Translations under genes and position numbers: made by a program
The notes under the pieces: generated by a model
The model's database searches: none
What the model was told of the DNA's origin: nothing
What the model saw: the letters and a program-made list of their open reading frames with translations, nothing else
In this document: one piece after another, positions 18,952 through 27,039 of the stretch
How positions within the stretch are numbered: position 1 is the stretch's first letter
Layout: each line of letters begins with the position of its first letter
From: Saprospiraceae bacterium
GTDB lineage: Bacteria; Bacteroidota; Bacteroidia; Chitinophagales; Saprospiraceae
DNA: 32,343 nucleotides
Direction: 5' to 3'
NCBI GenBank assembly: GCA_016714765.1
Contig: JADKCF010000027.1
Span: forward strand, 1 to 32,343

Positions 18952-20640
18952 CTACCAGCTATCACCACCACCACCACCAAAGCCGCCACCCGAGCTGCCA
19001 CCGCCACTGAAACTGCCTCCTCCACCGCCTGTTCCGGCAGGCACGCTGGTAAATACACTCTGTATATCGTGGATACTATTGTCAAAACTGGCACCGAAAT
19101 CAGAAGGGGTGAAAGTATTGCCTCCGTAATAGTAGCCACCGGGAGTGATGTACCATTTAGGGGGTTCCAGGAGAAGGCCATCAAACTTCTTACTCCACTG
19201 TTTGGCATAACCAAAGATCATGGCATAAGGCAATGTCTTTTCGAAGTAATCAGGATCCTCTTTGAGCAGCCATTCTATCTTATCCTTCTCAGCAGCTTTG
19301 ACAAACATTTTAAATCCCAGTACCTGCTGGTACAGATGTACCCCTTTTTCGTTTTTCTTAAGCATATAGTTGGCAAAGACAAAACCGATCACACTACTCA
19401 GACCCAAGGCTCCCGCTATGACAAAAGATTTGAAAACAAAACCTGTCAGCAATGCCAGTAAAGCCAGCACAAATGCTGCCAATCCTGAGTACAACTGCAT
19501 TTTTACCGATACCGGATAGTAGATGCCCATGGTACCCAGATGGGATTTGAGAGAAGATTTGGCAGACTGAAGGTATTCATAAAAATTGTTTTCCAGGCTG
19601 CTTACCAGTACTGTATTACTATTATTAAACAAACCATCGAAGACGATCTTTTCGTAAGGTCCTGCGTCCTCAGGCAAGTCTTTGATTTTTGTGAATTCAT
19701 GGTCGTCCTTGCCCCACTTTTGCTGGATGCGACGGATAGTGATGTGACCATTATGTGCCCAATATGGAAGCAATGCCAGGATGTCCACATTGTCTGCTTT
19801 TTCGTCTATCAGCACGCCTGCTTCAGCAGGATTGAGTTCTTTGGGAGGCGTATATTGCACCATGCGGACGATTGGATAGTCTTTGCCGTATTTACTCCAC
19901 GTTCTATAATACAGGCCTGAAACCAGCATCAATAAAAAACCACCTATTCCCCCTGTCCCATATTTTTCCCACAGCTCCTCCCACTTGCCTGGGCGTATGA
20001 TATATTCCAATGGCAGATTGATGGCCAGAGTCAAACCTTCATTGGGACCAAACGGCCTCAATGAGTGTCCCTCAAATTTATTCAGGTAATAGCTGACAGA
20101 TGCATCTTTACCTTTTTCTCCACTCAATCCTGTGTAGATGTAATAGTCTTTTTCTGTCATGGGCAGGGCTCTGTCCAGTGTCACTGAGTAACTGATGGTA
20201 TCTATCGGCACCGACCATTTATTGCCGATGATATTCCAGTAAAACTCCGTATGATCTTTTGCAAAAATCCATGCCTTTTTTACCTTGTAGGTGATGACAT
20301 ACGTTTGCACACCTTCTACATATATATCCGCATCACCTATTTTGACGACCAGCTCAGTCCCCTCTTTTGATGTAGTAAAACGGGTATTTTCCACCTTTAC
20401 ATCATAGATTTTTAAGTCCATCTCATTACCGTCGATACTATACCTGAAAGGAATCCTGCGACGTATACCTCTGCGGGGTTCAGAAAATTCGACAGTGATA
20501 TATTCTTTCACTTCAAACATAGCTTCGCTACCGATGATTTTTATATCTACTTTATAATCTCTGATGACAAAGTATTCGGCTCTGATTAGGGAAGCTGCAA
20601 GACAAAATAAAACCACTAAAGCATGTCTGATGGGATGCAT
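18952..20640 (-). CDS. DUF2207 membrane protein with Gly-rich C-terminus
   Basis: A 562-residue membrane protein. Signal peptide MHPIRHALVVLFCLAASLIRA is followed by an extracytoplasmic DUF2207 beta domain (YFVIRDYKVDIKIIGSEAMFEVKEYITVEF, RRGIRRRIPFRY, YVITYKVKKAW, EFYWNIIGNKWSVPI). A transmembrane segment (GIGGFLLMLVSGLYY) leads into a cytoplasmic part (YTPPKELNPAEAGVLIDEKAD, ILALLPYWAHNGHITIRRI), then a hydrophobic hairpin (LYSGLAAFVLALLALLTGFVFKSFVIAGALGLSSVIGFVFANYML). The tail is GTGGGGGSFSGGGSSGGG ending GGDSW, typical of the family. It follows lemA by 168 bases on the same strand; LemA and DUF2207 or TPM proteins are often paired. Function is unproven, with envelope stress or protein quality control proposed for such pairs. 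Confidence 0.88.
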   Translation of the reverse strand: MHPIRHALVVLFCLAASLIRAEYFVIRDYKVDIKIIGSEAMFEVKEYITVEFSEPRRGIRRRIPFRYSIDGNEMDLKIYDVKVENTRFTTSKEGTELVVKIGDADIYVEGVQTYVITYKVKKAWIFAKDHTEFYWNIIGNKWSVPIDTISYSVTLDRALPMTEKDYYIYTGLSGEKGKDASVSYYLNKFEGHSLRPFGPNEGLTLAINLPLEYIIRPGKWEELWEKYGTGGIGGFLLMLVSGLYYRTWSKYGKDYPIVRMVQYTPPKELNPAEAGVLIDEKADNVDILALLPYWAHNGHITIRRIQQKWGKDDHEFTKIKDLPEDAGPYEKIVFDGLFNNSNTVLVSSLENNFYEYLQSAKSSLKSHLGTMGIYYPVSVKMQLYSGLAAFVLALLALLTGFVFKSFVIAGALGLSSVIGFVFANYMLKKNEKGVHLYQQVLGFKMFVKAAEKDKIEWLLKEDPDYFEKTLPYAMIFGYAKQWSKKFDGLLLEPPKWYITPGGYYYGGNTFTPSDFGASFDNSIHDIQSVFTSVPAGTGGGGGSFSGGGSSGGGFGGGGGDSW

Positions 20641-20730
20641 AGTATATTGTTTATCGAATGGTAAATAGGTTTTTTACAGACATAATCCTGTTTGTTTTAA
20701 AAAATCTTGTATAGTACTATGTCGTATTTA

Positions 20731-20775
20731 CATCCTGAGAGAACCACATGCCTGTAATGTGATTCTTTCAGGATG
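20731..20775 (-). repeat. Long imperfect hairpin between lemA and the DUF2207 gene
   Basis: Arms CATCCTGAGAGAACCACAT (20731-20749) and 20757-20775 pair over 19 positions with one wobble and one mismatch around a seven-base loop. No T-run follows directly on the minus strand, so it is not a standard terminator. It may stabilise the lemA mRNA, attenuate downstream expression, or be a dispersed palindromic element. Confidence 0.5.
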
Positions 20776-20808
20776 TTAAAAATTATAACGAATAACGCTG
20801 CTGTGGTG

Positions 20809-21363
20809 TTAAAACTTGACTTCCACGTTCTGACGCTCAGCATCGTTTTCAATCTCGAAGAAATCGTATTTCTCAAAGTTGAAATTATTGGCAATCAGAT
20901 TAGTAGGAAATGACTCTACTGCAGTATTGTTGTCTCTTACAAGCGCATTGTAATATCTGCGGGCATTCGAAAGGTTTTCTTCGATGTCGCCGAGCGAATT
21001 TTGCAGCTGTATAAAACTGGTATTGGCTTTCAGGTCCGGGTAGTTTTCAGAAAGTGCAAATAATGACTTCATGGTACTAGAAAGTGCATTTTCTGCCTGC
21101 ACCTGAGCATTGATATTGCCACCACTGCTTGCTGACATTGCTTGATTACGAGCCTGAATGACTTTCTCCAGAGTGCCGCTTTCATGGGCAGCATAGCCCT
21201 TCACAGTATTTACAAGATTGGGGATGAGGTCGTATCTTCTTTTGAGTTGCACTTCTATACCACTCCAGGCTTCGAGTACTCGGTTTTTTAGAGATACCAG
21301 TTTGTTGTACATAGACATGACTATCAGACCTGCGACAACTAAAAAGATAAGAATGTAAAGCAT
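20809..21363 (-). CDS. lemA: LemA family membrane protein
   Basis: A 184-residue LemA protein: one N-terminal transmembrane segment (LYILIFLVVAGLIVMSMYN) and a long helical bundle. Family motifs are plain: RVLEAWSGIEVQLKRRYDLIPNLVNTVKGYAAHESGTLEKVIQARN, ENALSSTMKSLFALSENYPDLKAN, FIQLQNSLGDIEENLSNARRYYNALVRDNNT, FPTNLIANNFNFEKYDFFE. I chose the ATG at 21363; the frame continues upstream to a TTG at 21393, but those ten residues precede a perfectly placed membrane anchor. The FtsX-type permease gene ends 172 bases upstream and DUF2207 follows 168 bases downstream, all on the minus strand. The molecular role of LemA is unknown; neighbours in many genomes are DUF2207, TPM-domain proteins or HtpX protease. 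Confidence 0.94.
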   Translation of the reverse strand: MLYILIFLVVAGLIVMSMYNKLVSLKNRVLEAWSGIEVQLKRRYDLIPNLVNTVKGYAAHESGTLEKVIQARNQAMSASSGGNINAQVQAENALSSTMKSLFALSENYPDLKANTSFIQLQNSLGDIEENLSNARRYYNALVRDNNTAVESFPTNLIANNFNFEKYDFFEIENDAERQNVEVKF

Positions 21364-21535
21364 AATATTTAAATTTTGTTGGTTCGATATCAAAACAACA
21401 TGATGCTATAGATAGTTCCGAAGGAATGAAAAGGATGCAAAAAATCAGATAGACCAATTGTTTTTTTCGATTAAATAAAAAATTAGCAGATCTTAAAAAA
21501 ATCCTGATGGATTTGAATGGCAGTATTTTTCCTTT

Positions 21536-22750
21536 TTACTCTTGTCTTACAAATGCACTGACCTGACCAGCCCTGAAAGAGGGGAGCAATGATGCAAGAC
21601 ACCCGATCACCAGAACTGTGCATGCCACTATAACAAAATCCAGCCATCTTATTTCTATTGGGTAAGCATCTATCATAAATCCGTCCGGAATACTAATGAG
21701 ACCATACTCCTTTTGTAACCAGTATAACAACAGACCCAATCCAAACCCAACCACCAGACCTATCACAGAAATGAGCAGACCAAGTGCCAGGAAAATGGTT
21801 TTTATTCCCGCTCTGGTGAGTCCCATAGATTTAAGTATGGCTATATCTTTTTTCTTTTCCAACACTATCATCCACAGTGAGCCCACCAGATTGAAGGCTA
21901 TAATGAGAAGCGTAAGGCAAGCTATCAGGTAGCTGATCCATTTTTCGATGTTCATGATCTTGAGGAATCCTTCATCCTGCTGATACCTGTTACTGATTTT
22001 AAATCTTTGGCCAAGGAGTTTGGATAAAGCATGAACAACTTTTTTTTCTGAAGCGCCGGGTTTGAGCTTGATTTCGATGGCCGAAAAATGGTTTTCCAGA
22101 TTCAACAGTGCATTGACAGCATCAAAATTGACCAGTACATATTGCATATCCACATCACTTCCTACCGAAAATGTCCCTGAAGCATAAAACTGCAGGGCAT
22201 TGAAGGGGTTTGCTAATGGTCCGCTGTTTTCGTTGGATGGCATATAGGCTGTGACAGAGGTAAAACCATCAGAGGGATTGACAGATAGTTTTGTGTTCAT
22301 GCCTGAGCCCAAAACGCCATACTCTATATCCTTTCCGAAGCGCGAAGTCCCTGTTATCAATGAAGTGTCCAGGCCGGTGACTTTCATAAAATCGTCATTG
22401 ACACCTTTAATGATGCCCACCTCCTGTGAGCCTTTATAATCAAAAAAGGAAGTTTCTTCGAGTGTAAAAGCTATATGGTCAATGCCATCTAAATGCCTTA
22501 TATCCTCTGATTTTACGCTATCAACAGAGATGTATTTACCCTCAATGAGGGTCACTTTGATGTCAGGGTTAAAGTTGCTGAGCATGCCCGTAAGCAAACT
22601 TTCAAAACCATTGAATACCGATAGAATCAAAATGAGAGCAGCAGTGCCTATGGACATACCTACTATGGAAATCCATGTGATGATATGGATGGCATTAGTA
22701 GATTTTTTACCGAACAAATACCGGGCTGCTATAGAAAGGATGAGTTTCAT
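21536..22750 (-). CDS. ABC transporter permease, FtsX/LolC-LolE type
   Basis: A 404-residue inner membrane permease. One N-terminal membrane segment (ISIVGMSIGTAALILILSVFNGFES, preceded by SIAARYLFGKKSTNAIHIITW) is followed by a large periplasmic MacB-PCD-like domain, then three C-terminal segments at about 270-297, 315-345 and 371-391. FNGFE and the cytoplasmic loop KKKDIAILKSMGLTRAGIKTIF are characteristic of lipoprotein-releasing LolC/E permeases, which extract lipoproteins from the inner membrane. No ATPase (LolD) or second permease lies beside it, which is usual in Bacteroidota where a single LolCE-like gene is found. It is divergent from the BlaI gene. A TACTTTTG -7 box at 22755-22762 lies so close to the ATG that the transcript could be nearly leaderless. 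Confidence 0.88.
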   Translation of the reverse strand: MKLILSIAARYLFGKKSTNAIHIITWISIVGMSIGTAALILILSVFNGFESLLTGMLSNFNPDIKVTLIEGKYISVDSVKSEDIRHLDGIDHIAFTLEETSFFDYKGSQEVGIIKGVNDDFMKVTGLDTSLITGTSRFGKDIEYGVLGSGMNTKLSVNPSDGFTSVTAYMPSNENSGPLANPFNALQFYASGTFSVGSDVDMQYVLVNFDAVNALLNLENHFSAIEIKLKPGASEKKVVHALSKLLGQRFKISNRYQQDEGFLKIMNIEKWISYLIACLTLLIIAFNLVGSLWMIVLEKKKDIAILKSMGLTRAGIKTIFLALGLLISVIGLVVGFGLGLLLYWLQKEYGLISIPDGFMIDAYPIEIRWLDFVIVACTVLVIGCLASLLPSFRAGQVSAFVRQE

Positions 22751-22754
22751 AGTA

Positions 22755-22762
22755 CAAAAGTA
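22755..22762 (-). promoter_or_regulatory. Possible -7 box (TACTTTTG) of the permease gene
   Basis: Matches TAnnTTTG on the minus strand, only five bases before the ATG at 22750, which would give an almost leaderless mRNA. No -33 element is visible, so this may be coincidence. Confidence 0.25.
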
Positions 22763-22803
22763 AGAAAATACTCTGCATCCTATTCATCTTGGTAAAAAAT
22801 GTG

Positions 22804-22878
22804 TGTATAACAAATTGGAAATAATAAAGTATTTGATTTGTGAGTACCTTTTATGAAAAAAGTACAATATGTTATACA
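22804..22878. repeat. Nine-base inverted repeat TGTATAACA / TGTTATACA
   Basis: Perfect nine-base arms at 22804-22812 and 22870-22878 are separated by 57 bases, in the divergent spacer between the permease and BlaI genes. Their separation is too long for a hairpin of note; they may be half-sites of a looping regulator. Weak evidence. Confidence 0.3.
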
Positions 22879-22943
22879 TGCATAAAAAATAAAGTCCAAC
22901 CTGTACCTCACTATGTAGTCAATCGTTAAATTTTTCTTAAAAC

Positions 22944-22959
22944 TACGAAAATGTTCGTA
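22944..22959 (+). promoter_or_regulatory. BlaI-type operator 1 (TACGAA-N4-TTCGTA)
   Basis: Perfect six-base dyad, spacer AATG, just upstream of the -33 region of the repressor gene. Its centre is exactly 30 bases (about three helical turns) from operator 2. BlaI/MecI repressors bind paired dyads over their own promoters, so this is the expected target. Confidence 0.78.
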
Positions 22960-22966
22960 CTACCCC

Positions 22967-22997
22967 TTGCAATTACGAAAGGCTTCGTATATCTTTG
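22967..22997 (+). promoter_or_regulatory. Promoter of the BlaI-M56-PDZ operon
   Basis: TTG at 22967-22969 (-33) and TATCTTTG at 22990-22997 (-7, full TAnnTTTG match) with 20 bases between them. The transcription start is expected near 23003, giving a leader of about 23 bases. Operator 2 fills the spacer, so a bound repressor would block polymerase. Confidence 0.72.
22974..22989 (+). promoter_or_regulatory. BlaI-type operator 2 (TACGAA-N4-TTCGTA)
   Basis: Perfect six-base dyad with spacer AGGC, identical arms to operator 1, sitting between the -33 and -7 elements and abutting the -7 box. The layout implies autorepression. Confidence 0.8.
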
Positions 22998-23025
22998 TCA
23001 TTGTTAAATTAAATATACACATTTT

Positions 23026-23403
23026 ATGACCAAGTTTAAGCCTACCGATGCAGAAATCGAAATACTGCATATCCTTTGGGAAAAGGGACCGGCATCCGTC
23101 AGAGACATCAATGACATCCTTAATGGCAGGAGAGAAGTAGGATATACTACTACACTTAAACTGATGCAAATTATGAATGAAAAAGGCCTCCTCAAGCGTG
23201 ATACAGCTGCCCGAACTCACATATATAAGGCGGTAGCCAAAGAATTGGATACTAAAAACAACCTCATAAGTGACTTTGTCAATATGGCTTTTCAGGGCTC
23301 ATCTATGGATCTGGTCATGCAGGCTCTCGGCAACAGCACCTCCTCTCCTGAAGAGTTAAATGAATTGAAATCACTCATTGCTAAACTGGAAAATAAAGAA
23401 TAA
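23026..23403 (+). CDS. BlaI/MecI/CopY family transcriptional repressor
   Basis: A 125-residue winged-helix repressor of full family length. The DNA-binding domain covers about residues 5-75: TDAEIEILHILWEKGPASVRDINDIL, then the recognition region VGYTTTLKLMQIMNEKGLLKRDTAARTHIYKA. Residues 78-125 form the dimerisation helices, where the paired membrane peptidase normally triggers cleavage. It is encoded directly behind two TACGAA-N4-TTCGTA dyads and a clear promoter, so it very probably represses its own operon. Its stop is one base before the ATG of the M56 gene, showing tight coupling. Classical members control beta-lactamase or copper genes; here no such target is adjacent, so other targets would need to be found elsewhere on the chromosome. 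Confidence 0.95.
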   Translation: MTKFKPTDAEIEILHILWEKGPASVRDINDILNGRREVGYTTTLKLMQIMNEKGLLKRDTAARTHIYKAVAKELDTKNNLISDFVNMAFQGSSMDLVMQALGNSTSSPEELNELKSLIAKLENKE

Positions 23404-23404
23404 T

Positions 23405-25258
23405 ATGATTCCTGATATTGTTTTGCAAGACCACTTTGTTCATGCGCTTGTATGGACTATCATACATTCGCTTTGGCAATTTTCGCTGATGGCTATCTGC
23501 ATGTCATTGCTAATGAAGGTGTATCAGCATCAAAAAGCTGAAAAAAGATATGTTATTGCCCTTGGAAGTTTGGGTCTGTCCCTGGTGACAGCTGCAGTCA
23601 CATTTATGATTATGTATACCCGGCATGCCTCCGGTGAGGTAAATGCAGGCATTTTTTCGCAAGTCATGGATATAAGTCCCAATGAAGAAGCCGGATACTC
23701 TTTTATGAGCCTGATGTATGCTCAGATAGAAAATTTCAGGATACCTATTTTTATTGCATGGCTCACCGGCACAGTATTTTTTGTATTAAAATTTATGATG
23801 TCATTGGGCTATGTACATTTTCTGTCTTCCACTTCCTCGCCTTTATATTGCCAGGATACCTACACATCATTCCGTAAAATCTGTGCTCATTACAGTATTT
23901 CAGACAATATCAGGATAGGCGAAAATAAATATATCAAATCGCCTATGATACTGGGTGTGTTAAAACCGATTGTATTATTGCCCGTAGGTATTGTCAACCA
24001 ATTAGACATCAAAGAAACGGAGGCCATCCTTGCCCACGAAGTAGCACATTATGTACGAAAAGATATTTTAGTGAATATCTTACAAACACTGGTAGAGTCA
24101 CTATTTTACTATCACCCTGCCATATGGTGGATATCTGCCAATATAAGGATAGAACGCGAAAACAGTTGTGACGATCTAGCCATAAGCTATATGTCTGACC
24201 ACATCAGCTACGCTAAAACCCTGATCAAAATGCAGGAGTTTTATCAAAATACAACCAACCCTGCTTTGGCATTACAATTTAATAAAAAAAGTTTTTTTTC
24301 ACAACGCATAAAACGCATTTTAAATATGTCACAAACACGCTATTACCTAAAAGAAAAGATCATCAGTTCTGTAGTGCTGATTGGACTTGTGATGTTTTTT
24401 ACCAAAGACCTCACAGGCAAATCCTCCGATACTCATCCTGAAAAATCACAACAGGAAATCATCGTCACAGTATCCGACACTATGCCTCAGAAAATGGAAT
24501 CCATTCGCATCCAAAAGAAAACAAATGACAAAGACATTAAAATTTCTATCGAAAATGGAGAGGTCACCAATCTGGAAATAAATGGTAAGAAAATCGAAGA
24601 GAAAGACTATGACAAGTACCAGGACATCATAGCCGAGTCAAAACCCAAGTCTCGCAGCAATGGAGATGCTAAGATTTTTTTCTTCGGTGATGAAGGGGAC
24701 TCCTCTTTTGATTTTAACATCCTAAATGATTCTCTTTTCAGAAATTTTGGTTTTAAGGGCCTGGAAGATATGGGAGGGATGAATTTTGATCAGGGAAAAA
24801 TGAATGAGCATCTGCGAAAACTTCAGGAGCAGTTGGGTCAGATGAATTTTAATTTTCAAGGCCTGGATAGTATGAATTTTGATTTTGCATTTCCTGAGTT
24901 GGACAAGTTTAAAAACAATCCTGAATTCAAAATATTTGAATTTAAGGATGGAGATACTTTTGAAACACCTTTTGGTGATGATTATCCGAATGGGGACGGA
25001 TTTACTGATGGTAAAAACTTTAGTGAAGTTATAGGTAATGCACTCAACAGGGACGGATTGCTCATTCCCGGCAAAGAAAACAAGGTCGAACTCACCGGCA
25101 AATACCTTAAAATCAACGGCGAAAAACAACCTTCCAATATCTGGAACAAATACAAAAGAATTTTTGAAGAAGAATCCGGTTCCATGCTGGAAAAGAATTC
25201 AAGACTGGAGTTCAATTTTACAGGCAAAGAAGCCAAACGAAAATATAGAGTGTATTAA
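23405..25258 (+). CDS. M56 family (BlaR1/MecR1-like) membrane zinc metallopeptidase
   Basis: A 617-residue integral membrane peptidase that would receive a signal outside the membrane and inactivate the BlaI-type repressor inside. N-terminal hydrophobic segments (HALVWTIIHSLWQFSLMAICMSLLM, VIALGSLGLSLVTAAVTFMIMY, IPIFIAWLTGTVFFVLKFMMSLG) precede the catalytic part: zinc motif HEVAH at 211-215 and the distal E252 in ENSCDDLA. A further membrane segment (IISSVVLIGLVMFF) ends the core. The remaining ~290 residues are extracytoplasmic, Asp/Asn/Phe-rich and low-complexity (MNFDQGKMNEHL, GQMNFNFQGLDSMNFDF), with no penicillin-binding sensor domain. A stretch ISIENGEVTNLEINGKKIEE resembles repeats in the PDZ protein encoded downstream. 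An upstream ATG at 23378 would overlap blaI; ATG 23405, one base after its stop, is preferred. What it senses is unknown. Confidence 0.93.
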   Translation: MIPDIVLQDHFVHALVWTIIHSLWQFSLMAICMSLLMKVYQHQKAEKRYVIALGSLGLSLVTAAVTFMIMYTRHASGEVNAGIFSQVMDISPNEEAGYSFMSLMYAQIENFRIPIFIAWLTGTVFFVLKFMMSLGYVHFLSSTSSPLYCQDTYTSFRKICAHYSISDNIRIGENKYIKSPMILGVLKPIVLLPVGIVNQLDIKETEAILAHEVAHYVRKDILVNILQTLVESLFYYHPAIWWISANIRIERENSCDDLAISYMSDHISYAKTLIKMQEFYQNTTNPALALQFNKKSFFSQRIKRILNMSQTRYYLKEKIISSVVLIGLVMFFTKDLTGKSSDTHPEKSQQEIIVTVSDTMPQKMESIRIQKKTNDKDIKISIENGEVTNLEINGKKIEEKDYDKYQDIIAESKPKSRSNGDAKIFFFGDEGDSSFDFNILNDSLFRNFGFKGLEDMGGMNFDQGKMNEHLRKLQEQLGQMNFNFQGLDSMNFDFAFPELDKFKNNPEFKIFEFKDGDTFETPFGDDYPNGDGFTDGKNFSEVIGNALNRDGLLIPGKENKVELTGKYLKINGEKQPSNIWNKYKRIFEEESGSMLEKNSRLEFNFTGKEAKRKYRVY

Positions 25259-25292
25259 TAATTCCTTTAAAAAATTTAAAAATTAAACAAAT

Positions 25293-26163
25293 ATGAACAT
25301 CAAAACCATTTTAAGCTTTGTCACTGTTTTTACTTTGATGACAGGCACTTATGCTCAGGAATCCAAACCTACAAAAAAGGTTGTGGTCATCAAAAAAACG
25401 GATGACAATGGCAAAGTAACAGAAATCCGGAAAGAAGCCGAAGGTGCAGAAGCGGAAGAACTCATCAAGGAACTCGAAAAAGAAGGCGTCAATATTTCGG
25501 AAAAATCCGCTGATGGCAAAAAAGTAATCAGAATAGAAAAATCTGTGCGAGACGAAAAAAAATCATCTCAAGAGAAAGATGGAAAACCAGAGAAAATATA
25601 AAATCATCAAAAAAACAGATGATGGTAAAGAAAAAGTACTGGAATGGGATGGCGAAGGAAAGATGCCAGAAGAGATAGAAAAAGAAATAGGTCACATCAA
25701 CATCAACAGAAATTTTGATGGCGAAAATATGGAAATCAGGGTGGATACAGAAATAGATGAAGGTGGTAATGAAGAGAAAATCATCATCAAAGAAGGTGAA
25801 GACGGCAGAGAATGGATGGTAAGAATCCGAGAAGATGAGAATGGCTTCTTTCCTGACAAAGCGCCCCGAAGATTAAACTTCAAAACAGATAAACCCAATA
25901 CTAATAAAGCTTCATTGGGTGTCATGATCGAAGATACTGACAATGGTGTGGTGATCACTGATATCGTAGAGGGTTCTTCGGCAGCTAACGCCGGACTGCG
26001 CAGAGAGGATGTACTCCTGAAGGTAAATGACCAGTATATATTCACTACCAATGGCCTTATTGATGCTTTACGCCCGTACAATCCAGGCGAAAAAATCAAA
26101 GTGAGAGTCATCCGTGATGGTAAGGAAAAGTCTTTCAGCGCAGTACTCAAATCCAGAGATTAA
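25293..26163 (+). CDS. Secreted PDZ-domain protein with internal repeat; reading frame shifted once
   Basis: Third gene of the BlaI-M56 operon, 34 bases after it. A signal peptide (MNIKTILSFVTVFTLMTGTYAQ) starts the first frame, which stops at 25601; a second frame (from an ATG at 25579 inside it) continues to 26163. Deleting one A from the AAAA run near 25595-25599 joins them into one 289-residue protein. Two related segments support a single gene: VVVIKKTDDNGKVTEIRKEAEG in the first frame and YKIIKKTDDGKEKVLEWDGEG just after the break. The C-terminal PDZ domain covers about 205-289 (SLGVMIEDTDNGVVITDIVEGSSAANAGLRREDVLLKVNDQ). It probably acts in the periplasm, perhaps binding the C-terminus of the M56 protein or misfolded envelope proteins. 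Two overlapping genes with coupled start is the alternative. A terminator follows. Confidence 0.82.
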
Positions 26164-26190
26164 AGTATCCATTTCAATTTTGGAATTGTC

Positions 26191-26232
26191 AAAAAGTGGG
26201 TTGGCCTTCGTCAAAGTCAATCCACTTTTTTT
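26191..26232 (+). terminator. Bidirectional rho-independent terminator after the PDZ gene
   Basis: Arm AAAAAGTGGGTTG (26191-26203) pairs with CAATCCACTTTTT (26218-26230) with one wobble, and T residues follow. The A-run on the other side lets it also end the convergent minus-strand gene. Confidence 0.85.
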
Positions 26233-26260
26233 ATGCGTTCATACTTCCGGATGTAACTAA

Positions 26261-26998
26261 CTATTTTGCACAATGGGCATCATAGTCAGCCAGGATAGAC
26301 CGTGCTGCCGTTTCCAGTTTTATACCGGAAAGCCTGTCAGACTTGAGTAGCGCTTTTAACCCTTTGGAGGGCTTCATCTTGTACCTCTCTGCTTCGTATT
26401 TCTTTACCACAAAATCACAGTCCTCAAAGAAACCCTTAAAACCGACATCTTCTATAGATTGGGCCTTTTGTCCCGGTCGGGCAACCAGGATATCATAACC
26501 CATTGATGAAGCTTCGATATATTCCTTCATTAGTTCCTCATTATAATTGTCCTCTTCGGCTATGACCGGTGGCTGATAAAATCTGAGCAGTGATACCTTA
26601 CCTTCTTTTATTACTTCTGCAAAATAATCTGTGTTCTTATCCCCTTTGATTTTACTCAATGTTGATGTAAGTAACTCTTCATTTCCCTTGACATAATAGT
26701 TTACATGGACAAACTTACGACCAGCAAATCCATATTCGATGATTTCGCCGGGAATACATAATTTTTTAAGTTCACGCTTCACCCTTGCTCCAGTAAGCAA
26801 CACTTTGTCAAAGTATTTGATATTTTCCTGAAAAGACCATGGCTGGTGGATGTCCTCCACTTCTATTGCCACATCGCTTTTTACCATGTCAGAAGTTATG
26901 ACATATCCTTCAAACTGATTTTCTCTTGTGGTTTTCTGTGCAATACTTACATGAGACATTATGACTAACAGCAACATCCCTGAAACAAGATTTTTCAT
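26261..26998 (-). CDS. Secreted protein of unknown function
   Basis: A 245-residue protein with a clear signal peptide (MKNLVSGMLLLVIMSHVSIAQ). The mature part, about 225 residues, has features such as VLLTGARVKRELKKL, KFVHVNYYVKGNEELLTSTLSKIKG, KVSLLRFYQPP and KGFFEDCDFVVKKYEAERYK, none of which I can tie to a named domain. No lipobox, membrane segment or type IX tail is present, so a periplasmic location is likely. It begins 41 bases after the stop of another secreted unknown gene on the same strand, so the two form an operon; it ends facing the PDZ gene across a shared terminator. Confidence 0.75.
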   Translation of the reverse strand: MKNLVSGMLLLVIMSHVSIAQKTTRENQFEGYVITSDMVKSDVAIEVEDIHQPWSFQENIKYFDKVLLTGARVKRELKKLCIPGEIIEYGFAGRKFVHVNYYVKGNEELLTSTLSKIKGDKNTDYFAEVIKEGKVSLLRFYQPPVIAEEDNYNEELMKEYIEASSMGYDILVARPGQKAQSIEDVGFKGFFEDCDFVVKKYEAERYKMKPSKGLKALLKSDRLSGIKLETAARSILADYDAHCAK

Positions 26999-27039
26999 TA
27001 TATTATAATTATCAATTGATTAAATCTTAAGCAAGATAC

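Noticed and set aside
18671..19129. Plus-strand frame with a long proline run
   Set aside because: It is the antisense image of the Gly-rich tail of the DUF2207 protein plus the repeat spacer.
25579..25601. Programmed ribosomal frameshift in the PDZ gene
   Set aside because: The shift needed is +1 in an A-run with no evident slippery heptamer or pseudoknot, and similar indels elsewhere in the window make sequence error simpler.
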